Below, piece after piece: positions 32,525 to 40,466 of a stretch of 54,997 nt of DNA. The notes under the pieces were generated by a model. It saw nothing but the letters and a program-made list of their open reading frames with translations. It was not told the origin of the DNA and ran no database searches. Made by a program: the position numbers and the translations under genes. The stretch is from Pseudonocardiales bacterium (lineage in GTDB: Bacteria > Actinomycetota > Actinomycetes > Mycobacteriales > Jatrophihabitantaceae), in the NCBI GenBank assembly GCA_003243915.1, contig QHCC01000220.1, positions 1 through 54,997 of the forward strand, written 5' to 3'. How positions within the stretch are numbered: position 1 is the stretch's first letter; every line of letters starts with the position of its first letter.

Positions 32525-32959
32525 ATGATAGACATCGCGACCGCCCAGATCAGCTCCCCTGCTCCGCCCGCAGCATTCTTCGACCGGTGGGCGGACATGG
32601 CTACTTGGCCGGAATGGAACCTCGACACCGAATGGGTGCGCCTGGACGGGCCGTTCAGCCAAGGAGCCACCGGCACGCTCAAACCCCGGGGCGGACCGAA
32701 GGTGAGATTCGTCGTCGAATCCCTCGTCCCGGAACGGGAGTTCGTCGATGTCTCACGGCTCGTGGGTGCGCGCCTTAGCTTCGCTCATCACGTCACGCCG
32801 GCCGCCGGTGGAGGTTGCGCGGTTCACGTGCAGATCACCATGAGCGGCCCACTCGCCCGGTTGTGGAACCTGATTCTCGGCAAGGGCCTGCGGGTGAGCG
32901 CCCAGGCCGACCTCGAACGCTTGGCCCACGTCGCTGAAGCCAACGCCGGATCGGCATGA
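32525..32959 (+). CDS. SRPBCC (START-like) domain protein
   Basis: 144-residue protein of the polyketide-cyclase/SRPBCC superfamily, a helix-grip fold that binds hydrophobic ligands. It begins MIDIATAQISSPAPPAAFFDRWADMATWPEWN (the ATWPEWN motif is characteristic) and continues KVRFVVESLVPEREFVDVSRL and ITMSGPLARLWNLILGKGLRVSAQADLERLAHVAE. It is overlapped by a MarR regulator gene (ATGA, 32956-32959). Likely a ligand-binding or small-molecule-handling partner of that regulator. The start at 32525 coincides with the predicted transcription start. Confidence 0.85.
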   Translation: MIDIATAQISSPAPPAAFFDRWADMATWPEWNLDTEWVRLDGPFSQGATGTLKPRGGPKVRFVVESLVPEREFVDVSRLVGARLSFAHHVTPAAGGGCAVHVQITMSGPLARLWNLILGKGLRVSAQADLERLAHVAEANAGSA

Positions 32960-33465
32960 CCCGTCCGGCGCACCGAGGTCCGGCCAGGACGCCGGCGCCG
33001 GTTCGACGAAGTCCCCGCCGGCTGGCTTCCAGACATGCCGAGGCCGACGACAGTCCCGGACTGCTGCTGTGGCAGGTGACCAATCGGTGGCAGGCCGCCC
33101 AACGGGCAGCGTTGAAGACGTTCGACCTGACACACGTCCAGTTCGTGCTGCTCGCATCACTGACCTGGCTCGACGACGACGCTCCGGTCACCCAGCAGCA
33201 CGTGGCGCAGCATGCCGCTACCGATCCGATGATGACCTCGCAGGTGTTGCGGGGCCTTGAGGGGCGCGGCCTGATCGCTCGCGCTCGGCACCCGAGCGAC
33301 GCCCGCGCGCGGGCGGTCACGGTCACCAGGGCAGGCGCGGCGCTGGCCAATCGGGCGGTCGTCGCCGTCGAGCGATGCGACGCGGAGTTCTTCGCCCCGC
33401 TGGCTCGGGGCACCGCCCGCTTCGCTACACAGCTGCGCGCGCTGCGCCAGCACACCGCACACTGA
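32956..33465 (+). CDS. MarR-family transcriptional regulator
   Basis: 169-residue winged-helix regulator. N-terminal ~35 residues are a basic, low-complexity stretch; the MarR domain runs from about 36 to 160 (LLLWQVTNRWQAAQRAALKTFDLTHVQFVLLASLTWLDDDAPVTQQHVAQHAATDPMMTSQVLRGLEGRGLIARARHPSDARARAVTVTRAG), with the recognition helix at DPMMTSQVLRGLEGRGL and the wing ARHPSDARARAVTVT. Coupled to the SRPBCC gene. Probable autoregulation through the 26-bp palindrome at 32498-32523. Confidence 0.9.
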   Translation: MTRPAHRGPARTPAPVRRSPRRLASRHAEADDSPGLLLWQVTNRWQAAQRAALKTFDLTHVQFVLLASLTWLDDDAPVTQQHVAQHAATDPMMTSQVLRGLEGRGLIARARHPSDARARAVTVTRAGAALANRAVVAVERCDAEFFAPLARGTARFATQLRALRQHTAH

Positions 33466-33476
33466 GCCGAGCGCAC

Positions 33477-33530
33477 CCTGCGCCCGGCGTCGGTTCTTCG
33501 AACTGCCCCTGCGCCGGCGTCGGTTCTTCG
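33477..33530 (+). repeat. Two direct repeats of about 23 bp
   Basis: The unit begins CCTGCGCC and ends GGCGTCGGTTCTTCG. It occurs at 33477-33500 (one extra C) and 33508-33530, period 31 bp, in the spacer between marR and the HAD gene. Only two copies; cause unknown. Confidence 0.75.
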
Positions 33531-33563
33531 CCCGTCATTTCCGGGCGGCAATAGGGTGGGCAG

Positions 33564-34028
33564 GTGCTGGCGGTCTTCGACATCGACGGGGTCGTCGCCG
33601 ACGTGCGCCACCGACTGCACCATCTCGAAGCGCCGAAGTCCTGGCCGGCATTCTTCCGCGCAGCCGATCAGGATGCGCTACTAGCCACCGGCGCCCGCCT
33701 GGTCGCCGAGCTGGCCCGACAACACGAGATCGTGTGGCTCAGTGGTCGCCCGGCATGGCTGCGGGGCACCACGGCGGATTGGATCGCCCGACACAGCCTG
33801 CCCGGTACCGAAATGCATCTTCGGCCCGCACGCGACCACCGTCCGGCTCGGCTGTTCAAGGTGGAGGTATTGCAGCGCCTCGCGCCGCGTGGCGTCGCCG
33901 CGTTCGTCGACGACGACCCCGAGGTCGTCAGCGCCGCCGCGACAGCCGGTTTCCCGGCGCTACTCGCCGACTGGGTAGCACGCGAGCCCGCAATGCGCGA
34001 CGCCCAGGAGCGGCTCGGGCGCACCTGA
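33564..34028 (+). CDS. HAD-superfamily phosphatase-like protein
   Basis: 154-residue HAD-like protein. Motif I: FDIDGVVADVRHRLHHLE (nucleophile Asp and general acid Asp in DxDG), motif II: VWLSGRPAW (Ser/Arg of the PNKP-like T4 polynucleotide 3'-phosphatase group), motif III/IV: LFKVEVLQRL and AFVDDDPEVVSAAATAGFPALL (acidic pair DDD). Length and motifs resemble the phosphatase domain of polynucleotide kinases and orphan HAD enzymes in actinobacteria. Substrate unknown. Starts with GTG; no strong Shine-Dalgarno visible. Confidence 0.82.
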   Translation: MLAVFDIDGVVADVRHRLHHLEAPKSWPAFFRAADQDALLATGARLVAELARQHEIVWLSGRPAWLRGTTADWIARHSLPGTEMHLRPARDHRPARLFKVEVLQRLAPRGVAAFVDDDPEVVSAAATAGFPALLADWVAREPAMRDAQERLGRT

Positions 34029-34069
34029 GGCGGGGGCGTAGGGTGGAGCGGGTATTACAGCGTCGTAAC

Positions 34070-34088
34070 AATTTTACGCAAATTTTAC
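34070..34088 (+). promoter_or_regulatory. AATTTTAC direct repeats 11 bp apart upstream of the DUF5999 gene
   Basis: Two copies of AATTTTAC (34070-34077 and 34081-34088) sit one helical turn apart inside an AT-rich island about 125 bp before the DUF5999 start. In a genome this GC-rich such an island marks a promoter or protein-binding site. The binding protein is unknown. Confidence 0.4.
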
Positions 34089-34209
34089 ATCTGATGCCTG
34101 ATTTGCTGGCAATCGGAAGCAGTCCCCGCGCGCGCCTGCTGGACAAGATCGGAAAACCGCGCACACTTGTGGCGTAGGCATCCACTGGAAGCGATTACAG
34201 GAACGGGAA

Positions 34210-34461
34210 ATGATCACCGACTCGAAGCCGGAAACCCCGGCTCGCCCGCTGTGCCGGCACACTCCCCCGTGCCCCACCTCCGAGGCCTCCGACCGCGACG
34301 CCGCGCACGTGATCTCGGCCCACCCTGAGCAGGGGTGGAGCTTGCTGTGCAACGGCATCGTCCTTTTCGAGGACTTCGGTGAACTGCTCCCGGACGGGCA
34401 GAGCAATGCAGCGCGCCGCGGCGCGCTCGCGGGTTGCTCGCCGCACCGCCGAGCCGGCTGA
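34210..34461 (+). CDS. DUF5999 family small protein
   Basis: 83 residues. The core CRHTPPCPTSEASDRDAAHVISAHPEQGWSLLCNGIVLFEDFGELLPDGQ matches the actinobacterial DUF5999 family (C-x5-C near the start, HPEQGWSLLCNG and GELLPDG motifs), known as small proteins of unknown function in Streptomyces and relatives. Three cysteines could bind metal. The C-terminus (NAARRGALAGCSPHRRAG) is longer and more basic than usual. AGGAA lies six bases upstream of the ATG. Convergent with the zinc-transporter permease gene (stops one base apart). Confidence 0.82.
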   Translation: MITDSKPETPARPLCRHTPPCPTSEASDRDAAHVISAHPEQGWSLLCNGIVLFEDFGELLPDGQSNAARRGALAGCSPHRRAG

Positions 34462-34462
34462 C

Positions 34463-35305
34463 CTACGCCTGCGCAGTCCGTCGCCGGCGTACCGATCGGG
34501 GACCCACCAGCCGGGCAAGCAGATAAACCGCGAAACTGATCGCGGTGATGAATGCGCTCGCCGGGACGTTGCTCGTGTTCAGCCCGGTCAGGCTCACCAG
34601 CAACCCTCCGTCGCTGGCCAGTAGCGCGAACAGCACCGCGAGCACGGCCACGACGGCTGGACGTGACGAGAGCCGGTGCGCCGCAGCTGCCGGCGTGATC
34701 GCCAGGCTGAGCACCAGCAGCGTTCCCACGATCTGCGCGGCCTCGGTGACCGTTATCGCGAGCACGAACAGGAACGCCAGACCGGCCAGCTTGACCGGCA
34801 CGCCGCGGGCCTCGGCAACATCCGGGTCGACAGAGGCGAAGAGCAGGGGCCGATACAGCACCAGCATGGCCACGAGCACGGCACCTGCGACAGCGAGCAG
34901 CAGAACGAGCTGGCCGTTACTGACACCCAGAATCTGACCGAACAGGATCTCGGAGGCGGTCCTGGCGAAGCCGCCGTGCCCGCTGAGCAGATAAACGCCG
35001 AGCCCGAGCCCGAATGCGAGTGTCACCCCGATCGCGGAGTCGCGCTCGTGCTCGCGGGCTCCGAGCAGGCCGATGGCCGCGGCCACGACCAGGCTGCCCA
35101 GCAGGGCACCGAGCACCGCGTCATCGGCCCAGATCAGCCCGGCGACGGCGCCCGTGAAGGACAGTTCCGACACCCCGTGCACGGCAAACGCCGCCCGGCG
35201 GGTGACCACGAACGGACCTATCAATCCGCTGACGATCGCGACCAGTGTCCCGGCGATCAGGGCGTGCTGCACCGCGGGCAGGTGCAGGTAGCTGCCTATT
35301 CCCAT
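34463..35305 (-). CDS. znuB: Zinc (metal) ABC transporter permease
   Basis: 280-residue ABC-3 family permease with eight to nine membrane spans. Family markers: HALIAGTLVAIVSGLIGPFVVTRRAAFAVHGVSELSFTGAVAGLI, the ABC-3 signature, and AAQIVGTLLVLSLAITPAAAAHRLSSR in the C-terminal half. ATG at 35305 (MGIGSYLHLPAVQHAL) overlaps the end of the ATPase gene by ten bases. Imports zinc delivered by the periplasmic/lipoprotein binding subunit. Metal assignment (zinc) rests on the Zur-like box in front of the operon and on the His-rich ATPase tail; manganese is possible. Confidence 0.88.
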   Translation of the reverse strand: MGIGSYLHLPAVQHALIAGTLVAIVSGLIGPFVVTRRAAFAVHGVSELSFTGAVAGLIWADDAVLGALLGSLVVAAAIGLLGAREHERDSAIGVTLAFGLGLGVYLLSGHGGFARTASEILFGQILGVSNGQLVLLLAVAGAVLVAMLVLYRPLLFASVDPDVAEARGVPVKLAGLAFLFVLAITVTEAAQIVGTLLVLSLAITPAAAAHRLSSRPAVVAVLAVLFALLASDGGLLVSLTGLNTSNVPASAFITAISFAVYLLARLVGPRSVRRRRTAQA

Positions 35306-36162
35306 GGATGTCCGCCGGCAGCGCGGGAGCCGTGATCGTGATCGTCGCCCACCGGATGATGGTGGTGCGCGCCGGCCGCATCGGCGTGCGCCGCATCGGG
35401 CGCTCCGACGACGACGATGCGCCCCCGCACCCGCAGGACGTCGATCTGCGCGCCATAGAGGGCCGAGAGCCGCTCGCCGGTCATCACCTCGGCGGGCGTA
35501 CCGATGGCCCACTTGGTGCCGGCCAGGTAGAGGACCCGGTCGGCCATCGGCAGGATCGGGTTGATGTCGTGGGTGATGAACAGCACCGACGTCCCCGCGG
35601 TGCGCCGCCGCTCGTCGATGAGGGCGCTGGTTCCCTGCTGGTGGCTGAGGTCCAAGCTCAGCAGCGGCTCGTCGCACAGCAGCACGCTGGGGTCACCGAG
35701 CAATGCCTGCGCAATTCGCAGCCGTTGCTGCTCGCCGCCGGACAACCTGCCGAGCGGGGCGTCGGCGAAGGCAGTCGCGCCGACCTCGGATATTGCGCGA
35801 TCGACACGCTGCCGTGCCGTGCGGTTCGGCAGGCCGGTACCCCAGCGATGCCCGTCCAGGCCGAGCCGGACCAGGTCGCGTCCGCGCAATGCCACGTCCC
35901 GATCGAAGGACTTCTGCTGCGGGACGTAGCCGACCCTCGTGCTGCCGCGCCGGGGCGCCCGCCCACACACCTCGACCGTTCCCGACGAGAGCTGTTGCAG
36001 GCCGAGCAGCACCTTTACCAGGCTCGTCTTGCCGCTGCCGTTGGGACCGAGCACGGCCAGGAACTCCCCCGGCGCGACGTCGAGATCCAACCCACCCCAG
36101 AGCTCGCGGTCACCGAATCGCAGTGTGGCGCCACGTAGCCGGACGGTCGGATCTTCAGCCAC
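35296..36162 (-). CDS. znuC: Zinc (metal) ABC transporter ATP-binding protein with His-rich tail
   Basis: 288-residue ATPase. Walker A GPNGSGKTSLVKVLLGL (about 39-55), Q-loop VGYVPQQKSFD, signature GRLSGGEQQRLRIAQALLG, Walker B VLLCDEPLLSLDL, and H-loop LFITHDI. The C-terminal ~30 residues (PDAAHADAAGAHHHHPVGDDHDHGSRA) are rich in His and Asp and probably bind zinc, a feature seen in several ZnuC/AztA proteins. GTG start overlapping the binding-protein stop by eight bases. Middle gene of the leftward znuA-znuC-znuB operon. Confidence 0.9.
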   Translation of the reverse strand: MAEDPTVRLRGATLRFGDRELWGGLDLDVAPGEFLAVLGPNGSGKTSLVKVLLGLQQLSSGTVEVCGRAPRRGSTRVGYVPQQKSFDRDVALRGRDLVRLGLDGHRWGTGLPNRTARQRVDRAISEVGATAFADAPLGRLSGGEQQRLRIAQALLGDPSVLLCDEPLLSLDLSHQQGTSALIDERRRTAGTSVLFITHDINPILPMADRVLYLAGTKWAIGTPAEVMTGERLSALYGAQIDVLRVRGRIVVVGAPDAAHADAAGAHHHHPVGDDHDHGSRAAGGHPWE

Positions 36163-37060
36163 CGAGTGCCGCCAGCAGCGCCCGGGCCTGGTCGGCCTGC
36201 CAGGTCTGGAAGTCCGGCTCGCCGGCCGGGAGGGTTTCGGTCATCGCGACGAGCGCCACGTGTGACGCGGCGGCGAGGTCACGCAGGTGTTTGGTGGCCG
36301 AGTCGGTGACCTGGGAGTTGTACAGGAGCACCTGGACGGTGTGATCGGTCAATGCCTTCTCGAACGCGGCATTGTCTCTGGGACTCGGATCGTTGCCGTC
36401 CTCGATGGCCCGTGAGAACGATGCCGGCGTGCCCAGCTTGAGGCCGGCCGCGGCGAGCAGGTAACCCGGCACCCGCTCGGTGTAGGCGACGGCCGTGCCT
36501 GCGTACTTCGTCTTGATGCGGCCGGCGACGGCGGCGACCTGCTTCTCGCCCGCGAGGAATGTCTCGAGGTGTGTCCGGAAGGTTGCGGCGTCGCCCGGAG
36601 ACGCCTTGGCCAGCGCAGCCTCGAACGCGCGAGCCGCCGTGGCCACATAGTCCGGGGCGTACCAGAGATGCGGATTCGTGCCGTCGCCGTGCACACCGAC
36701 GATGTCCGCGACGTTGAGCACAGTTCGCCCCCCGCTGGGGCTGGCCGACAACAACTTGGTCAGGAAATCGTCGTAGCCGAGCCCGTTCTCGATCACGACC
36801 TTCGCCTGCGCCAGCGCGGCCGCGTCGTGCACGTCGGACTCATACCCGTGCGGATCGGCGCCGGCATCGCTGATGATCGACGTCACGGCCACCCGGTCGC
36901 CCCCGATCTGTGCCGCAATGTTGCCCCAGAAGTTCTCGCCCGCGACGACACCCAGCTTGCCGTTGGCCACGCGCCCCGACGTGCCACATGCCACGAGCCC
37001 GAGCAGGCAGCAGCTACCCAGCGCGATGATCGCGCGTCGTCCTGCCGCACCGGATGTCAT
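36155..37060 (-). CDS. znuA: Zinc (metal) ABC transporter substrate-binding lipoprotein
   Basis: 301-residue cluster A-I binding protein. Lipoprotein signal MTSGAAGRRAIIALGSCCLLGLVACG with lipobox LVAC (Cys25). Binding-protein landmarks: VVAGENFWGNIAAQIGGDRVAVTSIISDAGADPHGYESDVHDAAALAQAKVVIENGLGYDDFL (first metal His in DPHGYE), NPHLWYAPDYV (second His), a helical backbone and QVLLYNSQVTDSATKHLRDLAAASHVALVAMTETLP near the end. No long His-rich loop. The ATG at 37060 is chosen for the signal peptide. A Zur-like box lies 20 bp upstream. Followed by znuC and znuB with overlaps. Confidence 0.9.
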   Translation of the reverse strand: MTSGAAGRRAIIALGSCCLLGLVACGTSGRVANGKLGVVAGENFWGNIAAQIGGDRVAVTSIISDAGADPHGYESDVHDAAALAQAKVVIENGLGYDDFLTKLLSASPSGGRTVLNVADIVGVHGDGTNPHLWYAPDYVATAARAFEAALAKASPGDAATFRTHLETFLAGEKQVAAVAGRIKTKYAGTAVAYTERVPGYLLAAAGLKLGTPASFSRAIEDGNDPSPRDNAAFEKALTDHTVQVLLYNSQVTDSATKHLRDLAAASHVALVAMTETLPAGEPDFQTWQADQARALLAALGG

Positions 37061-37079
37061 GACGCCACCGTACTGGATA

Positions 37080-37094
37080 TGACAACCGTTCCCA
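37080..37094. promoter_or_regulatory. Zur-like box upstream of the zinc importer operon
   Basis: TGACAACCGTTCCCA, 20 bp before the znuA start, has the TG..AA-N3-TT..CA dyad of actinobacterial Zur sites (consensus TGAAAATCATTTTCA; 10 of 15 positions agree by my count). A related box sits before zur at 41737-41751. Inference: Zur represses this operon when zinc is plentiful. Confidence 0.55.
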
Positions 37095-37110
37095 ATACCG
37101 GCGGCAGTTG

Positions 37111-38118
37111 TCAGCCGCGGAAGGTGCTGCGGCCATGGTCGCCGAACGGCTCGTCCCGGTCGCGCACGGCCTCCCGGAACCCGTGGGTGGCAGCCCGGTG
37201 CGCGAAGCTGTAACCCTCGCGGGTGTGCCTGGCGATCCCGTCGAAGACGGTGCCCACCAGCGCGCTCGTGGCAACGCCCTGAGCCAGCAGCGCCGAGTTG
37301 AGTGCGAGCTTGACCATGACGAGTTGGTTGACAGGCAACCGGGCGATCCGGGCGAGCAGAATCTCGGTGCGCTCGTCGAGCTCGTCGGGCGGCGGCGCTT
37401 CGACCGCGAGGCCCCATTCCGCGGCCTGTGCACCGCTGATCGTGTCGCCGGTGAAAAGCAACCGCTTGGCCCGCTGGTCACCGAGACGGTGTGCCCACAT
37501 GCCTGCGGCGGGCACGCCCCACACCCGGGTCGGGGGGTAACCGATCTTGGTATCGGCGGCAGCGATGATCTGGTCGGCGTAGAGCGCAATGTCGGTGCCG
37601 CCGGCCACGCAGAACCCGTGCAGCTTGGCGACCGTCGGCTTGTTCGCGTGCAGCAGGCTCGCGAAAGCGCGGTTGCAGCGACTCATCATCGCGTAGTCGA
37701 GCATGGGATCCCACCCGCGCGACGGGTCGTGGTTGGCGGCCTGCACCTGCGGGTCGAGGACGGTGCCGTCGCGCGGCCCGGTGGTCTTCTCACCGGCAAT
37801 ACCGTGTTCGGCGAAGATGTCCAGGTCGTAGCCGCCGCAGAAGCCGCTGCCCCGGCCGGACACGAGCATCACGTGCACGCGGGGGTCCAGGTCGGCCCGT
37901 TCCACCGTGTGCGCGAGTTCGCCGGGCGTGTCGGCCGTGATGGCGTTGCCGTGCTCCGGACGGTTGAACGTGATGCGCGCGACGCGGCCGGTGACCTCGT
38001 AGGTCAGGGTGCGGTAGTCCGGCCCGTCGTCGTCCGGGCGTGGCTCTTGGCCGAACAGCGAATCAGCTCCGTCGAGCAGGCTCTGCTGCCATCGACCCGG
38101 TTCGCGGTCCTGGTCCAT
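37111..38118 (-). CDS. Enoyl-CoA hydratase/crotonase family protein
   Basis: 335-residue crotonase-fold protein. Core motifs: YEVTGRVARITFNRPEHGNAITADTPGELAHTVE, VHVMLVSGRGSGFCGGYDLDIFAE (oxyanion-hole segment) and FCVAGGTDIALYADQIIAAADTKIGYPPTRVWGVPAAGMW. An N-terminal ~35-residue extension and a C-terminal ~60-residue tail make it longer than the usual 260. This is the long crotonase type found near acyl-CoA dehydrogenases in mycobacteria. ATG at 38118 is chosen; its T and A overlap the AidB stop (TGATG). Last gene of the tetR-aidB-crotonase operon; likely in CoA-ester breakdown. Confidence 0.85.
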   Translation of the reverse strand: MDQDREPGRWQQSLLDGADSLFGQEPRPDDDGPDYRTLTYEVTGRVARITFNRPEHGNAITADTPGELAHTVERADLDPRVHVMLVSGRGSGFCGGYDLDIFAEHGIAGEKTTGPRDGTVLDPQVQAANHDPSRGWDPMLDYAMMSRCNRAFASLLHANKPTVAKLHGFCVAGGTDIALYADQIIAAADTKIGYPPTRVWGVPAAGMWAHRLGDQRAKRLLFTGDTISGAQAAEWGLAVEAPPPDELDERTEILLARIARLPVNQLVMVKLALNSALLAQGVATSALVGTVFDGIARHTREGYSFAHRAATHGFREAVRDRDEPFGDHGRSTFRG

Positions 38119-39749
38119 CACCCCTCGACCCCGGCACGGTCCAGAATCGCCGCCGTGTCCAGACCGGTCGGCAGCGTGCCGTACGCCAGGCCCCAGTCCC
38201 TGCTGAGGCGCGAGGCGTTGAAGGCATCAGAAACGGCCGGATCGCCGTAGCGCAGTAGCAGCGAGCCCTGCAGCGCCAGTGCCATTCGCTCGACGATCCG
38301 CCGCGCGCGGAACTGCAGGTCGTCGAGGTCGGCGAACTCCTTGCGCAGCAGCCCGAGGGCGTCGTCGTAGCGGGGATCGGCACCCGCGGCCAGCTCCAGC
38401 TCGCCGAAGAACGCCTCGATCGTGTCGGGCTCCTTCACCATCGCCCGCAGAGTGTCCAGGGCGGCAACATTTCCCGAGCCCTCCCAGATCGACACGAGAG
38501 GCGCTTCGCGGTACAGGCGCGGCAGTCCGGAATCTTCGATGTAGCCGTTTCCGCCCAGGCACTCCAGCGCCTCGGCCACATGCGTCGACAAGCGCTTGCA
38601 CAGCCAATACTTCGTGACGGCGAGCCCCACCCGCCGAAAGGCGATCTCGGCGGCATCACCGCGGGCTGCGCGGTCGACGGCGCCGGCCAATCGCATCACG
38701 ACGGTCGTCGCCGCCTCGGAGTCGACAGCGAGGTCGGCGAGCACATTGACCATCGCGGGCTGTGCCAGCAGTCGGGTGCCGAACGCCGACCGGTGGGTTG
38801 CGTGGTGGATCGCATGGGCCATCCCGGTACGCATGCCGCCTGCCGCCATTATCGAGCAGTCCAGGCGGGTCATGTTGACCATCTCGATGATCGTGCGGAC
38901 GCCGCGACCCTCGTCGCCGACCAGCCAGCCGACGGCGTCGTCGTATTCCACCTCGCCGGACGCGTTGGACTTGTTCCCGAGCTTGTCCTTGAGCCGTTGC
39001 AGGTGGAATGCGTTGCGGGCGCCGTCGGGCAGCACCCGCGGGACCAGAAAGCACGAGAGCCCGCCCGGTGCCTGCGCGAGCGTCAGGAACAGGTCGGACA
39101 TCGGTGCCGACGTGAACCACTTGTGCCCCGTCAGGCGGTAGCAGCCGTCGTCGTGCGGCACGGCGCGCGTCGTGTTGGCGCGCACGTCCGAGCCGCCCTG
39201 CTTCTCGGTCATCGACATGCCGGCGATCAGGCCGCGCTTGCTCAGCGGGGCCCGCAGGCCGTAGTCGTACTCGCAATTGGTCAGCAGCGGCTCGTAGCGC
39301 GCGGCGAGCGCCGGTGCAGCACGCAGGGCCGGCACCACGGCGTAGGTCATCGAGATCGGGCAGAGGTGACCTGCATCGGCGACCCCCCAGGCCAGGACCT
39401 TCGCGGCCCGGGCGACGTGCACTCCGGCCCGGTCGTCGGCCCAGGGCGCGCCGTGCAGGCCGTGCTCGACGGCGACCTGCATCAGCTGGTGGTACTGCGG
39501 CAGGTACTCGACCTCGTCGATGCGGTTGCCATAGCGGTCGTGCGTCCGCAGCACCGGGGGGTGCTCGTTGGCCAGCCGCCCCCACTCCTGCGCGGGGTTG
39601 CTGCCCGCGAGCACGCCCAATGCGCGTACCTCGGGCTCCGCCCAACCGGCACCCTCGCGGTGCAGCCCCTCGAAGAGAGCTGGGTGCGCGGCGAGATCGC
39701 GCCCGATGAGCGGCGGTACCTGGTTGGTGACCTCATGGGTGGCAGGCAT
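38118..39749 (-). CDS. Acyl-CoA dehydrogenase, AidB-like
   Basis: 543-residue flavoprotein of the AidB subgroup, longer than ordinary acyl-CoA dehydrogenases (~380). N-terminal AidB arm: THEVTNQVPPLIGRDLAAHPALFEGL; middle: GLIAGMSMTEKQGGSDVRANTTRAV, YRLTGHKWFTSAPMSDLFLTLAQ; core GVRTIIEMVNMTRLDCSIMAAGGMRTGMAHAIHHATHRSAFGTRLLAQPAMVN; and EALECLGGNGYIEDSGLPRLYREAPLVSIWEGSGNV near the active site, ending in a helical C-terminal domain. AidB in E. coli binds DNA and is induced by alkylation; in actinobacteria homologues often act on unknown acyl-CoAs. Overlaps the tetR stop by 17 bases. Confidence 0.9.
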   Translation of the reverse strand: MPATHEVTNQVPPLIGRDLAAHPALFEGLHREGAGWAEPEVRALGVLAGSNPAQEWGRLANEHPPVLRTHDRYGNRIDEVEYLPQYHQLMQVAVEHGLHGAPWADDRAGVHVARAAKVLAWGVADAGHLCPISMTYAVVPALRAAPALAARYEPLLTNCEYDYGLRAPLSKRGLIAGMSMTEKQGGSDVRANTTRAVPHDDGCYRLTGHKWFTSAPMSDLFLTLAQAPGGLSCFLVPRVLPDGARNAFHLQRLKDKLGNKSNASGEVEYDDAVGWLVGDEGRGVRTIIEMVNMTRLDCSIMAAGGMRTGMAHAIHHATHRSAFGTRLLAQPAMVNVLADLAVDSEAATTVVMRLAGAVDRAARGDAAEIAFRRVGLAVTKYWLCKRLSTHVAEALECLGGNGYIEDSGLPRLYREAPLVSIWEGSGNVAALDTLRAMVKEPDTIEAFFGELELAAGADPRYDDALGLLRKEFADLDDLQFRARRIVERMALALQGSLLLRYGDPAVSDAFNASRLSRDWGLAYGTLPTGLDTAAILDRAGVEG

Positions 39750-40344
39750 CGACTGCTCCTAGCGCTCGGACCGCGAAGTCGATCAAGGTAGGGACGGTGT
39801 CGGGATCTTCGATGCCGGTGGCCAGTGGGCCGACCAGCGCCTCGCCGATCGCGCCGACCAGCGCCGCGGCGACGACCGCGGCGTTCTGCGGCGGCAGATC
39901 GCCGCTGGCGAGGCCGTCGGCGACGACCTCGGCGATGACATCGCGGAACGCCGTACGAAACTCCAGACGCAACGCGTCGAGCACCGGGTCGACGGGTTCG
40001 GCGAGCAGTGCGTAGGCCAGTCGCGGCGCCTTCAGGGCCCGACCGGCGAACGTCTCGATGACCGCTGCCGCCTGAGACGTGACGCCGGTGGTGGCGGCGA
40101 CTGCTGCCCGCACCGCGTCGACCTCGCGACCGGCCACGACCTTGAACAGTTCAGCGACGAGTTGGGCCTTGCCGTCGAAATGGCGGTACACCGTGCCGGC
40201 CGCGACGCCGGCACGGGCGGCAACGGCGGCCACCGAGCACGCGGCGTAGCCCTGCTCGGCGAGCAAGGCGCCTGCGGCGGCGACGATCGTGGCGCGCTGC
40301 GCGTCCAGGCGGGCCTGGATGCCGGGCGTCCGTCGGTAGGGCAC
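39733..40344 (-). CDS. TetR-family regulator of the aidB-crotonase operon
   Basis: 203-residue TetR regulator. Helix-turn-helix in the first 60 residues (RATIVAAAGALLAEQGYAACSVAAVAARAGVAAGTVYRHFDGKAQLVAELF) with a C-terminal ligand domain. First gene of a tightly overlapping tetR-aidB-crotonase operon; the GTG start at 40344 lies 7 bp from a 17-bp palindrome (40352-40368), its likely operator. It would sense an acyl-CoA or fatty acid by analogy with FadR/KstR-type proteins; that is inference. Confidence 0.9.
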   Translation of the reverse strand: MPYRRTPGIQARLDAQRATIVAAAGALLAEQGYAACSVAAVAARAGVAAGTVYRHFDGKAQLVAELFKVVAGREVDAVRAAVAATTGVTSQAAAVIETFAGRALKAPRLAYALLAEPVDPVLDALRLEFRTAFRDVIAEVVADGLASGDLPPQNAAVVAAALVGAIGEALVGPLATGIEDPDTVPTLIDFAVRALGAVDACHP

Positions 40345-40351
40345 CCAAGAA

Positions 40352-40368
40352 GTGAATCACTGGTTCAC
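40352..40368. promoter_or_regulatory. 17-bp palindrome GTGAATCACTGGTTCAC, probable TetR operator
   Basis: The two halves mirror about a central base with one mismatched pair. It lies in the divergent spacer between tetR (GTG at 40344, minus) and the SDR gene (ATG at 40467, plus). The distance to the tetR start (7 bp) leaves no room for a Shine-Dalgarno, so that transcript may be leaderless and the operator would block it directly. Confidence 0.6.
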
Positions 40369-40466
40369 ACCTTCGGCAAGCAACGGCGAACCACCCGGTC
40401 ACCCAGCCCCGGACGTTGATCCCCCGGCAGGGCTCGCCGCGCGGGCACACCCCTACGCTGTGACGC

